Below, piece after piece: positions 8,742-18,059 of a stretch of DNA of 64,000 nt. Each line of letters opens with the position of its first letter. The stretch's first letter is position 1. Source of the stretch: Bradyrhizobium cytisi (GTDB lineage: Bacteria > Pseudomonadota > Alphaproteobacteria > Rhizobiales > Xanthobacteraceae); NCBI RefSeq assembly GCF_008123515.1, contig NZ_VSSR01000029.1:1-64000 (forward strand). The letters are read 5' to 3'. The position numbers were made by a program, and so were the translations under genes. The notes below the pieces were generated by a model that searched no databases, was not told where the DNA came from, and saw only the letters and a program-made list of their open reading frames with translations.

Positions 8742-9947
8742 ATGCGCATCGTCATCATTGGCGCCGGCTTCGCCGGCATGTATGCCGCCCTTTCCGCGGC
8801 CCGGCTACGCGACATCCAGGGTGTCTCGCCGGAAAAGCTCGAGATCGCGCTGGTTTCGCCCGAGCCGACACTGGTGGTTCGCCCGCGGCTCTACGAACCG
8901 AAACCCGAAACCCTGACGGCCCCGTTGCAGCACGTGCTGAACGCGATCGACGTTGTCTATGTCCAGGGCCGTGCCGAGGCGATCGATACCGGGGCGAAGC
9001 TCGTCGAGATCGTTGCCGCACAAGGCACCAGGAAGAAGCTGTCGTATGACCGGCTGATCGTCGCCACCGGCAGCCGCTTGTTCCGCCCGAACGTTCCGGG
9101 CCTTGCCGAGCACGGCTTCAGCGTCGACCAGCTCGATGACGCCATCGCGCTCGATCGCCATTTGCACCAACTCTCCAGCCGCCCGGCCTCGAAGGCGCGC
9201 AATACCGTCGTCGTGGCCGGCGGCGGCTTCACCGGGATCGAGGCCGCAACCGAGGTGCCATCGCGCCTGCGCGCAATTCTCGGCAAGGATGCGGAATTGC
9301 GCGTGGTCATTGTCGATCGCAACGAGGCGATCGCCCCGGACATGGGCGCGGGCCCCCGCCCCATCATCCAGGAGGCGCTACGCAAGCTCGGCGTCGAAAC
9401 CAGGCTCGGTGTCGGCGTCGGCTCGCTCGATAAATCCGGCGTCACGCTCTCCAGCGGCGAGCACATCGAATGCGAAACCGTGATCTGGGCCGCCGGCATG
9501 CGCGCTGCTCCGTTGACGGCGCAGATTCCCGCCGAGCGCGACCAATTCGGCCGGCTGCTGGTCGACCGCGAGCTTCGCGTGCCATCCGTGAACGGTGTCT
9601 TTGCGACCGGCGATGCCGCACGGGCCGCGTGTGACGACAACGGCAATTACGCGCTGATGTCGTGTCAGCATGCGACCCGGATGGGCGCCTTCGCCGGCAA
9701 CAACGCCGCCGCCGAGCTGCTCGGCGTTTCGACCAGGCCTTATCACCAAAAGGCCTATGTCACCTGTCTCGACCTCGGCGAAGCCGGCGCGCTGTTCACC
9801 CGCGGCTGGGAACGCACGGTCGAGATGGTCGGCGACGTCGCCAAGAAGACCAAGCAGGAAATCAACACGGTTTGGATCTATCCGCCCAAAGCCGAGCGCG
9901 CCGCAGCGCTGGCCTCGGCCGATCCGGAGCGCGTCACCTCTCTCTAG
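8742..9947 (+). CDS. NDH-2-like FAD-dependent NAD(P)H oxidoreductase
   Basis: 401-residue flavoprotein of the pyridine nucleotide-disulfide oxidoreductase fold. The FAD-binding motif GAGFAGMYAA is at the N-terminus. A second dinucleotide motif GGGFTGIEAA is near residue 160, and the C-terminal FAD site GVFATGDAA is near residue 290. The overall layout fits type II NADH dehydrogenases (quinone reduction at the inner membrane face) or related carotenoid or ferredoxin reductases. AAGGA lies upstream of the ATG. It starts 43 bases after the hydrolase remnant and is followed 37 bases later by the MBL hydrolase, so it is probably in one operon. Confidence 0.88.
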   Translation: MRIVIIGAGFAGMYAALSAARLRDIQGVSPEKLEIALVSPEPTLVVRPRLYEPKPETLTAPLQHVLNAIDVVYVQGRAEAIDTGAKLVEIVAAQGTRKKLSYDRLIVATGSRLFRPNVPGLAEHGFSVDQLDDAIALDRHLHQLSSRPASKARNTVVVAGGGFTGIEAATEVPSRLRAILGKDAELRVVIVDRNEAIAPDMGAGPRPIIQEALRKLGVETRLGVGVGSLDKSGVTLSSGEHIECETVIWAAGMRAAPLTAQIPAERDQFGRLLVDRELRVPSVNGVFATGDAARAACDDNGNYALMSCQHATRMGAFAGNNAAAELLGVSTRPYHQKAYVTCLDLGEAGALFTRGWERTVEMVGDVAKKTKQEINTVWIYPPKAERAAALASADPERVTSL

Positions 9948-9984
9948 ACATTTCACGATCCACAACGCTCAACAGGAGACTAAA

Positions 9985-10902
9985 ATGAATCTGCACAACA
10001 CATCCTCCCCCGCGACATCGAAACCCGAAGAGCTCGTCCCGTCGCGCTATGCGGTGCGGATCGGTGAGATCGACGTGCTGGTCGTCAGCGACGGCGTGCT
10101 GCCGCTGCCGACCACCATGCTGGCGCACAACGTCGACCCCGCCGTCCGGGCAGCCTGGCTGGATGGCATGTTCCTGCCGCCGGACGCTTTCGACTGGGCA
10201 CTGAATGCGGTGATGGTGCGAAGCGGCGACAAGACCATCCTGATCGACGCCGGACTTGGCTCCGATCCGGACCTGCACTTGCCCAGGGCCGGGCAGTTGA
10301 TCAAGCGACTGGAGGCCGCCGGGATCGATCTTGCGTCGGTGACCGACCTGGTGCTGACCCACATGCACATGGACCATGTCGGCGGGCTGCTCGTCGACGG
10401 CGTGAAGCAGCGGCTGCGCAAGGATCTGCGCATCCACGTGGCGGCGGCCGAGCTCAAGTTCTGGGAGGCGCCCGATTTCACCCACACCAACATGCCGCAG
10501 GGATTCCCGGATGCGCTTCGCGCCGCCGCCAAGCGGTTCGCGAAGGAGTACGGCAGCCAAATCCGGCCGTTCGTCGACGAGCACGAGGTCGCACCGGGCG
10601 TCGTCGTCCGTCGCACCGGCGGTCACACCCCCGGACACAGCGTGGTTCGCGTGGCGTCCGGCGGCGACGCCCTGACATTCGCCGGCGACGCCGTGTTTGC
10701 TGTCGGGTTTGAGCAGCCCGAGTGGCACAACGGCTTCGAGCACGATCCGGAAGAGGCGGCGCGCGTTCGTATCCGCCTCCTGCGCGAGATTGCCAAGACC
10801 GGCGAGCTGCTGGTGGCCACGCATATGCCGTTCCCATCCGTCGGCCATGTCGCAGTCGCCGGCGATGCCTTCCGTTGGGTGCCGGTGTTCTGGGACTACT
10901 GA
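9985..10902 (+). CDS. MBL-fold metallo-hydrolase
   Basis: 305-residue zinc hydrolase of the metallo-beta-lactamase superfamily. The metal-binding HxHxDH signature is THMHMDHVGG near residue 130. Further ligands are in GGHTPGHS, the Asp in FAGDAVF, and the late His in ATHMPFPSVGH. The start at 9985 has AGGAG about 10 bases upstream; the frame is open further back but only as overlap with the preceding gene. Substrate unknown: the family includes lactonases, esterases and glyoxalase II-like enzymes. Position in the cluster suggests shared regulation with the FAD oxidoreductase and SDR. Confidence 0.88.
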   Translation: MNLHNTSSPATSKPEELVPSRYAVRIGEIDVLVVSDGVLPLPTTMLAHNVDPAVRAAWLDGMFLPPDAFDWALNAVMVRSGDKTILIDAGLGSDPDLHLPRAGQLIKRLEAAGIDLASVTDLVLTHMHMDHVGGLLVDGVKQRLRKDLRIHVAAAELKFWEAPDFTHTNMPQGFPDALRAAAKRFAKEYGSQIRPFVDEHEVAPGVVVRRTGGHTPGHSVVRVASGGDALTFAGDAVFAVGFEQPEWHNGFEHDPEEAARVRIRLLREIAKTGELLVATHMPFPSVGHVAVAGDAFRWVPVFWDY

Positions 10903-11070
10903 TTGCAACTCAGCGAGACCGAGCCGGGGCACGTGCTCATGAGTGGGTGCGCGCTCCGGTTCAAGACCCTCACAACTGCCGGTCACCGAGAACCGTAACG
11001 GAGCGCGGTGACCGACAAGCTCGCCTTCAATCCAACCAGGCGGTGCGGCCGCCGCACCGGAGAGTGGAAC

Positions 11071-11817
11071 ATGCAAGATCAAAAAGTCGTCGTCGTGACA
11101 GGCGGCAGTTCAGGTATCGGTCGGGCAGCGGCGTTGCGCTTCGCGAAACAGGGCTACCACGTGCTCGTCACCGGCCGCCGCGCGAGCCTGATCCAGGAGA
11201 CGATGCTGCAACACGCGAATATCGCGGGGATGGCGGTCGACGCGGCTTCCGCCGAAGATGCCAAGCGTACGATTGCCAAGGCGGTCGACACATGGGGGCG
11301 CCTCGATGCGCTGGTCAACAATGCCGGCGCAGGCGCCATTCTGTCGCTAGCCGATGTGACCGCCGATCGCATCGCGGATATTTTCTCCGTCAACGTGGTC
11401 GGTCCAAGTCTGCTCGCATCGGCCGCGCTTCCTCATCTCAAGGCCACAGGCGGCACGATCGTCAACGTCTCCAGCACCTTTGGGCACAAGGCGGCGGCCG
11501 GACTGTCTCACTACGCAGCCAGCAAGGCCGCCGTGGAGCATTTGACGCGGTGCTGGGCACTGGAGCTGGCGCCATTCGGCATCAGGGTGAACGCCGTCGC
11601 GCCAGGGCCAACCGAGACGGGTGCGCTGACCGGCATGATGGGATTGTCGGCCCAACAAGCCGCGGCGGTCGAAGAACAGGAGCGCGCCAGCATACCGCTC
11701 GGCCGCCGCGGGGTACCCGACGATATCGCCGAGTGGATCGTCCAACTCGCCGGGCCTGCCTCGGGTTGGATAACCGGCCAGGTGATCAGCATCGATGGCG
11801 GACTGGGGTTGGCCTGA
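11071..11817 (+). CDS. SDR-family oxidoreductase
   Basis: 248-residue classical short-chain dehydrogenase/reductase. It has TGGSSGIGRA for the dinucleotide, NNAGAG, the catalytic Ser in NVSSTFGH, YAASK, and the C-terminal ITGQVISIDGG. The ATG at 11071 (MQDQKVVVVTGG) with GGAGAG upstream is preferred over a GTG at 11008, which would add 21 residues without family similarity. It is the last gene of the co-directional run behind the second AraC regulator. The substrate cannot be told. Confidence 0.9.
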   Translation: MQDQKVVVVTGGSSGIGRAAALRFAKQGYHVLVTGRRASLIQETMLQHANIAGMAVDAASAEDAKRTIAKAVDTWGRLDALVNNAGAGAILSLADVTADRIADIFSVNVVGPSLLASAALPHLKATGGTIVNVSSTFGHKAAAGLSHYAASKAAVEHLTRCWALELAPFGIRVNAVAPGPTETGALTGMMGLSAQQAAAVEEQERASIPLGRRGVPDDIAEWIVQLAGPASGWITGQVISIDGGLGLA

Positions 11818-11906
11818 TCCGGCGGACCCAATAACGTTGCCTACCTGACGCTTCATGCGGGCACCACCGGCAGCTTGCGCGGCTCGTGGATGACATGAGT
11901 GTGCTC

Positions 11907-13088
11907 TTATCCGGCAAACGGCCGGGCATCTGCCGCAATGAGCTTGATCAAGTCCGCCTGACGGCGCACGCCGGTCTTTCCAAAGATATTCTGGAGATGA
12001 GTTTTCACGGTGGCCTCGCTGATGCCAAGCGTCTCCGCCATCTTAGGTACTCCGCTGACCTTGAGCACCGCATCAAGTACCCGCACTTCGCTCGGCGTGA
12101 GTCGGAATTGTCGCACCGCCACTTCGATCGAATAGGGCGCCGCCATTGATACCTTTCGGACGAAGACGGCAGCGACCGCAGAGTGTCGGCCCCCGATTTG
12201 ACGCCGCGCGCCCGACGTCAGCGGCAGTATATCGGCGACCCAATTCTGGCCAAGCTTACTAGACAGCGGAATGGCAACACCATCCACGCCGACAGCGCCA
12301 TCGCCACCGCTCGCGGCGGCGAGAACATTGCGCAATAGCTGCGCCGCATGTGGGTCCACAGCACTCAAATTATTGTTGACGGTTCGCAAGATCGTCGCAT
12401 CGTCGAGCAGCGCCTGCGCGGCTATGTTGGAGAATGCGATATGACCGTGCTTGTCCAACAGAAAAACGCCGGCATCGAGCCCGTTGAGCGCATCTGACAG
12501 ACTTCCGGCCTTTTCCTTTTGAAGGTCGATGACATTGCCGATCGACACCGCGCGGCGCATGTGGGGAACCAATAGATGCATGCGCTGCCGCATATCGTCG
12601 TCGGCAAGCCCTTGGCGCTCGTTTCGGAAGACTCCGAACTGAGCGAAGCTCGTTGCGGACTTGTCGAGCGTGGCAGCCAAATGATCGGCCCACCCATTCG
12701 GCTTGACCCACTCCTTGTAGAAGGTCGTCTCGACGAACTCATCATAAGGCAAAACGTTGGTCGTGTTGTAGATCTCCCCAACTTTGAAAAAGAATTGGGC
12801 CGTCAAACTCGGATCGAAGCGGATATATTTCTTGAAGTACGCGTCCACGCTGGACGGTTCAACATTGTATACGTAGTGAAGTTCACCCTGAACGGTGATG
12901 TCCTTCCAGTAGATTCCAGCCGCAGTTCCGCCGATGAATTGCGTCGCCTGCTCGAGAACGCCTACCCATAAGCTGGAGTCGAGTGCTGCGTCGTAGATAT
13001 CGCCGATCAACTGCGACAAAAATTCCGGATCGACCATTCCCGACACCGCTCGTTGGACTGACTGCGATATTGATGCGGGCAATCGCAT
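11907..13088 (-). CDS. LuxR-family helix-turn-helix regulator
   Basis: 393-residue regulator. The C-terminal about 65 residues form a LuxR/GerE DNA-binding domain (LTPSEVRVLDAVLKV, then PKMAETLGISEATVKTHLQN and IFGKTGVRRQADLIKLI). The long N-terminal part has a region like FKVGEIYNTTNVLPYDEF and a PAS-like segment (LNGLDAGVFLLDKHGHIAFS) that may sense a ligand. It does not look like an acyl-homoserine-lactone binding domain. The start is uncertain: ATG 13088 has AGGTCGG upstream and ATG 13037 is possible. The frame continues to 13382, but that part overlaps an integrase remnant on the other strand and is unlikely to be translated. Confidence 0.82.
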   Translation of the reverse strand: MRLPASISQSVQRAVSGMVDPEFLSQLIGDIYDAALDSSLWVGVLEQATQFIGGTAAGIYWKDITVQGELHYVYNVEPSSVDAYFKKYIRFDPSLTAQFFFKVGEIYNTTNVLPYDEFVETTFYKEWVKPNGWADHLAATLDKSATSFAQFGVFRNERQGLADDDMRQRMHLLVPHMRRAVSIGNVIDLQKEKAGSLSDALNGLDAGVFLLDKHGHIAFSNIAAQALLDDATILRTVNNNLSAVDPHAAQLLRNVLAAASGGDGAVGVDGVAIPLSSKLGQNWVADILPLTSGARRQIGGRHSAVAAVFVRKVSMAAPYSIEVAVRQFRLTPSEVRVLDAVLKVSGVPKMAETLGISEATVKTHLQNIFGKTGVRRQADLIKLIAADARPFAG

Positions 13089-13194
13089 CAACCGACCTGT
13101 GGGACACCCATATGCTCTGAGACCTGATGGCTTTGAGCGTGTGTATGGCGCGAGTCGATTGCCTCGCGCCTTGGTTGAGCGTTGTACAGGCGTG

Positions 13195-13440
13195 GAATAT
13201 CGCAGGCCAGCCCAGATTTGGTGCGCCAGTATCGTGGCAACTTGCCAGACGGCACAGCGAACAGGCACTTTGTCGAGTGGAACGGCAGTGGCGTCGATCA
13301 AGGCTGGCTTGGTGACAGGAGTGCGCCTCGCCCGCCTGGATCCTAACGCAGGAAACGTCACACTGCACACCTTGAGGCACACAGCGGCGACGCGACTCCT
13401 GGCCTGGCGCTTGAACGCTTGGCAGTCGCCGACATCGGAA
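13195..13440 (+). pseudogene. eroded tyrosine recombinase (phage-type integrase) fragment
   Basis: Two frames joined by a shift near 13275-13285 read like the C-terminal catalytic part of an integrase. One gives PDLVRQYRGNLPDGT and HFVEWNG. The next gives VASIKAG, VRLARLDPNAGNVTLH and then TLRHTAATRLLAW. HTLRHTAAT is the conserved box II (His-x-x-Arg) of tyrosine recombinases. The region after box II, including the catalytic Tyr, is not recognisable in any frame. This is a dead remnant, evidence of a past integration event next to the LuxR and autotransporter genes. Confidence 0.6.
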
Positions 13441-14002
13441 GACTATCGCTTACGGCGTGGGCAGCCGTATAAGTCGCTTCCGCGGGGCGGCGGCAGCCTT
13501 GGTTGCTCGGTTGCGGCTAGTGCCGTCGCATCGTTGCGGTCTGGAGCCGTGTTCACGTCGATCTCCTGGGGCACGCGCATGGCGGGCGGTCCGGCAACGC
13601 GCAGGCGATCATTCGCTGCTGGCGAGCCCACGTAACTTCAATCGTCAAGATTTTGGCCAGTCATCGCGTCGATGCGCCCGATGGCAGCATCATGGGTGGT
13701 TTTTTAAGATGCGCGACGATGCAGCAGTTCTGCTGAGTTTTCCCGACGTGGCAAAACATTTTTCCGGAGTGCCGAGCTCAGAACCAGATCATGCAGGAAA
13801 AACTGCTGCATGCCCGAAAGCGAGCCTTCAATATCGCCCGCGAAGATTCGACAGCCGGTGTCTCCCCTGACGCGCCAGCGGCGAAGTTCGCGACGTGCTG
13901 AACTTGATCGGTGATACCTGCCCGGAATGCCCTCCTGATTAGAAGGACGGCGCCGGACCTCGAGGCCGACCCGGCTCTCCGATCAGGGGCCCAGTCGTTT
14001 CT
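13441..14002. other. apparently non-coding region
   Basis: No recognisable gene. Several short open frames exist on the plus strand, but none shows family similarity, a signal peptide or a good ribosome-binding site. Given the neighbouring integrase remnant, it is probably decayed mobile DNA. No transposase or terminal inverted repeats were found. Confidence 0.5.
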
Positions 14003-14030
14003 AAACGCGCTTGCGCGCGTTTGTTTTGTT
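14003..14030 (+). terminator. rho-independent terminator-like hairpin without an obvious gene
   Basis: Perfect 8-bp stem (AAACGCGC 14003-14010 with GCGCGTTT 14015-14022), 4-base loop, followed by GTTTTGTT. It is a good intrinsic terminator on the plus strand, yet no intact plus-strand gene lies within 2 kb upstream. It may end a decayed gene or a small RNA. Confidence 0.6.
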
Positions 14031-14302
14031 CAGCGAAACTGGCGTCGCGGCCGAAGATGCAATTCGGCAACACTTAACCCAGAAAGCGGTAGCTAAAGAC
14101 CGGTATTGCATCGGCTTCAACCGAACGGCTGATGCGCGGGTACGCGATCCCGCGCCACGTTCGCTTCGCGGATGCACGCGCATGGGTTCTGTTTCGCGCG
14201 GGTCTAGCCGGCCGATCACAATCGGCGGCGTTTTGGAGCTGAGAACGCGAATGTCCGGCGCCTCCCAGGGGTTACCAAATCTGATCAGATCTCGCCCACG
14301 TG

Positions 14303-14321
14303 CTGATCGGATACCGATCAG
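14303..14321. promoter_or_regulatory. dyad CTGATCGG-ATA-CCGATCAG upstream of the autotransporter
   Basis: Perfect 8-bp inverted repeat with a 3-base spacer ending 16 bases before the autotransporter start codon. Symmetry and spacing suit a dimeric regulator operator that would block translation or transcription, or a short hairpin in the leader. CTGATCAG also occurs at 14281. The binding protein is unknown; the LuxR-type gene at 11907-13088 is one candidate by proximity only. Confidence 0.5.
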
Positions 14322-14337
14322 GGCAGCTCAAGTAACC

Positions 14338-17300
14338 ATGATAGCGCTCCCCGTGGCAGTATTTAGGCTGATCAGTACTGCGTCGGCGGCGAGCCCAGCC
14401 GGCAGGCGCCGGCGTCAGGCTGCCGCGGCGCTGCTTGCCGGGATGTGTCTCGCTGCGAGCAACGCGCGAGCACAGGACGCCACCTGGCTGTCCAATCCGG
14501 GCTCGGGCAGCTTCAATACCGCGGCGAACTGGATCCCGGCCGCCGTGCCAACGGGCACGGCTTTCTTCGGGGCTACGAGTACCCCCTCAATATCTTTCGT
14601 GGGCGACAACACGGTAGGTGGCTTCACCTTCAATGGGGGCGCCTCGAACTACAACTTCAGTGGCGGCGGTCTGCTGACATTCAATGGCGCCGGCATCGTT
14701 ATCAACGGGGGCAGCGCTACATTCGCAAATGCCATCGACTTCATTGGTGCGGGCACCACGGCCGGTAGCGCCACGCTGAACGGTGGCGTGGATTTCTTCC
14801 AAACAAGCACAGCTGGAACTGCCACCATCAACGTTTCCGCAGGCTTTTTTGACCACAGCACGGCTGGCAACGCCACATTTACAGCCGGCAGCTCCTTGTT
14901 CCTTGACGACCACAGTACGGGCGGCAATTCGCATATTACCAATAGCACCGACATGCATTTGGCACACAGCGCCTCGGGAGGCGATGCCAGCATCACCAAC
15001 ACGAGCAGCGGCAGCATCTTGTTCCGGGATTCGAGCACCGCTGGCAACGCCCGGATCACCAACTCCGGCATCGTGGAGTTCGGCATCGACGGCGGTTCCG
15101 GCATCACCAACAGCACGGCCGGCAGCGCGACAATCTCCAACGTTGGTACCGGACAGATCGTATTCACCAATACCGCAAGCGCAGGCAATGCCACCATTGC
15201 GAACAACGGCACCACCTTTGGCGCAGAAATCGATTTTGGAGACAGCACCACAGCCGGTAATGCGACCATCACCAACAACGTTGGGATTATTCGGTTCGGC
15301 GCCAGCAGCACCGCCGGCAACGCCACCATCGTCAACAACGCCGTTTTCGACGATCACGACTTCCTCGTATTCAGAAATAACAGCACGGCTGGCGCCGCCA
15401 TTATCATCACCAATGCCGGTAGCGTCACCGGCTTTGGTGACAGCGCCACTGGTGGCACCGCGCGCCTCATTACCAATGCGAATGGCTTCCTCGACATGTC
15501 AGGGCTGGCGACAGGCGGCATGACTGCTGGCTCAATCGAGGGTGCAGGCACCTATTTTCTTGGCGCGAACCAGCTCATTGTCGGCGGCAACGACCTCTCG
15601 ACTGTCGTCAGCGGGGTCATTTCAGATGGAGGCGCAGGCGGTGGTGCCGGCGGCTCACTGGTGAAGGTCGGAGCCGGCACCCTGATCCTGTCGGGTATCA
15701 ACACCTATACGGGAGCAACCGCGGTGAATGGCGGCACACTGGAAGTAAGCGGATCGATCGCCTCCACCAGCAGTGCGACGGCGGGCCCGGGGGGCGTGCT
15801 ACAGGTCGACAATGGAGGCGCGTTGGGCACGGCGCCGGTTGCGCTCTCAGGCGGCTCGCTTCGCACCAACTTCAACGGGACATTCGCGAATAGCATCACG
15901 TTTTCTGCGGGCGCGCTCAGCTCTTTGACCGCAGCCACCGGAACGCAGGTCATGCTTACCGGTCCTGCCTCCATCGCAAGTGGAGCAACCGCGCAGTTCG
16001 GCTCGCTGACGGATACCGGCACGGTCGTGTTCCAGCCGGGTAGCGGGACCATCGCCCCCTCGGCGGAGGTGGTGGTCGCAGGCGGCAAGCTGATCGTGAA
16101 TGGATCGCTCGCCGATGCCGCAATGAGTACGGTCAACTCGGGTGCCACCCTTGGCGGAACAGGTACCCTGGGCAACACCACTGTGGCGAGCGGCGGAACG
16201 TTCGCCCCCGGCAACGGCACGGCGGGGAGTTCGATGACCGTCGCTGGCAATCTCGCTTTCCAGTCCGGCGCGCTATATCTGGTCAGCCTCAACGCGACGA
16301 ACTCGAGCTTGGCCAGCGTGACCGGCACTTCGACACTCGACGGATCGGTTGGCGTCAGCGTGGCCGCCGGCACCACTTTAGCGAAGAAGTACACCATCCT
16401 CACAGCGGCCGGGGGCGTCAGCGGGTCCTTCACCGATGTCGCGACGCCGGGCCTACCCGCGGGTGCGTCCGCCAGCCTGAGTTACGACTCCAACAATGCC
16501 TATCTGAACTTCACGCTGGATTACGGCGCCAGGAACAAGCTCAACATCAACCAGACCAATGTCGCCAACGCCCTGGCAAACTTCTTCAACGCCAATGGCG
16601 GCATCGCCGCAGCCTATGCCTCCCTGTCGCCGAACGGCCTGACGCAAGCCTCGGGCGAATCCGCAACTGGAGCGCAGCAGACGACCTTCAATGCGATGAA
16701 CTTATTTCTGGGCTTGTTGACGGACCCCTTCATCGCCGGTCGCGACGGTGCCGGCAGCGGCACTCGCGTGACGCCATTCGCGGAACAGTCAGGCTCGCTG
16801 GGTTATGCGGCGAAGCCGGACAAGAATCCGCGCGATGCGCTGGCTGCGATCTATGCAAAGGCGCCGCCGCGTGGATTCGATTTCGATCACCGCTGGAACG
16901 TCTGGGCGGCCGGCTACGGCGGCTCGCAAGCGACCGACGGCAATGCGGCGCTAGGCTCGAACAATGCCAGCAGCAGCATCTACGGCACTGCTGTCGGTCT
17001 GGATTACCGCTTCTCAGCCAGCACCATCGCAGGCATGGCGCTGGCCGGCGGCGGCACCAGCTTCTCTGTCGGTGGCCTCGGTTGGGGTCGCTCCGACCTG
17101 TTCCAGGCCGGCGTCTTCCTGCGTCATACTGTCGGCCCGGCGTATCTCTCGGCTGCACTTGCCTATGGCTGGCAGGATGCGACCACCGACCGCATCGTCA
17201 CCGCGGCAGGCATCGATCATCTGCGCGCGGAATTCAATGCCAACACGTTTGCGGGCCGCCTCGAGGGCGGCTATCGCTATGTGACACCGTGGATGGGCAT

Positions 17301-17727
17301 TACGCCTTATGCCGCCGCGCAGGTCACGAATTTCGGCCTGCCGAGCTACGCCGAAAGCGTGGTGTCCGGCGGCGGCGCGTTCGCACTGGCCTATGCGGCC
17401 AAGAGCGTGACCGATACCCGCAGCGAGCTCGGCTTTCGCAGCGACAGGTCGTTCGCCATGGAGAATGCCGTGCTGACGCTGCGCGGCCGTCTTGCCTGGG
17501 CGCACGATTTCAACCCGGACCGCAGCGTGGGCGCGGTGTTCCAGGCGCTGCCGGGCGCCGCCTTCGTTGTCAACGGCGCGCGGCAGGCCAGCGACTCCGC
17601 GGTGACCACGGTCGCCGCCGAGACGAAATGGCTGGACGGCTGGTCGGCCGCCGCTACTTTCGAGGGCGAGTTCTCCAACGTGACGCGCTCCTATGCCGGC
17701 AAGGGCGTGGTGCGGTATGCGTGGTAA
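14338..17727 (+). CDS. type V autotransporter with repeat-rich passenger
   Basis: 1129-residue autotransporter (type Va secretion). The N-terminus is a signal peptide with an extended Arg-rich region (GRRRRQAAAALLAGMCLA, cleavage near ARAQD). Residues about 140-400 contain roughly a dozen degenerate copies of STAGNATITN-like units, predicted beta-helix turns. Residues about 444-472 match the autotransporter-associated beta-strand repeat (GTLILSGINTYTGATAVNGG). From about residue 847 to the end is an outer-membrane beta-barrel, finishing VVRYAW with an aromatic last residue. The ATG at 14338 is chosen because it opens the signal peptide; the frame is open 327 bases further upstream without similarity. 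No clear ribosome-binding site. No protease or adhesin active site was recognised in the passenger. Confidence 0.9.
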   Translation: MIALPVAVFRLISTASAASPAGRRRRQAAAALLAGMCLAASNARAQDATWLSNPGSGSFNTAANWIPAAVPTGTAFFGATSTPSISFVGDNTVGGFTFNGGASNYNFSGGGLLTFNGAGIVINGGSATFANAIDFIGAGTTAGSATLNGGVDFFQTSTAGTATINVSAGFFDHSTAGNATFTAGSSLFLDDHSTGGNSHITNSTDMHLAHSASGGDASITNTSSGSILFRDSSTAGNARITNSGIVEFGIDGGSGITNSTAGSATISNVGTGQIVFTNTASAGNATIANNGTTFGAEIDFGDSTTAGNATITNNVGIIRFGASSTAGNATIVNNAVFDDHDFLVFRNNSTAGAAIIITNAGSVTGFGDSATGGTARLITNANGFLDMSGLATGGMTAGSIEGAGTYFLGANQLIVGGNDLSTVVSGVISDGGAGGGAGGSLVKVGAGTLILSGINTYTGATAVNGGTLEVSGSIASTSSATAGPGGVLQVDNGGALGTAPVALSGGSLRTNFNGTFANSITFSAGALSSLTAATGTQVMLTGPASIASGATAQFGSLTDTGTVVFQPGSGTIAPSAEVVVAGGKLIVNGSLADAAMSTVNSGATLGGTGTLGNTTVASGGTFAPGNGTAGSSMTVAGNLAFQSGALYLVSLNATNSSLASVTGTSTLDGSVGVSVAAGTTLAKKYTILTAAGGVSGSFTDVATPGLPAGASASLSYDSNNAYLNFTLDYGARNKLNINQTNVANALANFFNANGGIAAAYASLSPNGLTQASGESATGAQQTTFNAMNLFLGLLTDPFIAGRDGAGSGTRVTPFAEQSGSLGYAAKPDKNPRDALAAIYAKAPPRGFDFDHRWNVWAAGYGGSQATDGNAALGSNNASSSIYGTAVGLDYRFSASTIAGMALAGGGTSFSVGGLGWGRSDLFQAGVFLRHTVGPAYLSAALAYGWQDATTDRIVTAAGIDHLRAEFNANTFAGRLEGGYRYVTPWMGITPYAAAQVTNFGLPSYAESVVSGGGAFALAYAAKSVTDTRSELGFRSDRSFAMENAVLTLRGRLAWAHDFNPDRSVGAVFQALPGAAFVVNGARQASDSAVTTVAAETKWLDGWSAAATFEGEFSNVTRSYAGKGVVRYAW

Positions 17728-17942
17728 AGGCCTACTTTCGGCTGAAAGATGAGCATTTGATGGATGATGGATTCAAAGCAACACCGGACCGGTGACGGTA
17801 CGAGGTGGTGTCGATGCGGTTCCGAAGTTCTAGGTCGGCCTCGGCCGCTTCAAAATCGCTCTTGGAAATGATGGCGGGTAACTCGATTGCCGATCGCATG
17901 TTTCGGTGAGGTCGGCGGGATAGGCTGCCGGAATGAGATAGG

Positions 17943-18059
17943 CCGGCGCTTCCGGTCGATGAGATCAATCAGCGCGGTTTCGTACTCGTCCTCGGACTTG
18001 TCGGGCTCGAAGGATTCGGATTTCTGATTGACGATGTGCCGGGCGAGATCAAGATGAAA
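17943..18059 (-). pseudogene. C-terminal fragment of a Ku (NHEJ) protein
   Basis: The minus strand encodes HLDLARHIVNQKSESFEP followed by EDEYETALIDLIDRKR, about 39 residues. This matches the conserved C-terminal part of bacterial Ku (typically a DLAxHIVxQKxxxFEPxxFEDxYExALxxL pattern). Ku is the DNA-end binding partner of LigD in non-homologous end joining. Upstream in the same frame the sequence is low complexity and unlike Ku, and after the KR the frame is lost. No Ku core domain is present, so this is a gene remnant. It lies in the same decayed stretch as the integrase fragment. Confidence 0.6.

Noticed and set aside
13089..13382. N-terminal extension of the LuxR-type regulator
   Set aside because: The extra sequence overlaps integrase remnants on the opposite strand and adds a Cys/Arg-rich stretch unlike the family.
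13100..14000. Insertion sequence
   Set aside because: No transposase, terminal inverted repeats or target-site duplication could be found; only an integrase fragment is visible.
14011..14337. N-terminal extension of the autotransporter
   Set aside because: It has no similarity, overlaps the terminator hairpin at 14003-14030, and would put the signal peptide 110 residues inside the protein.
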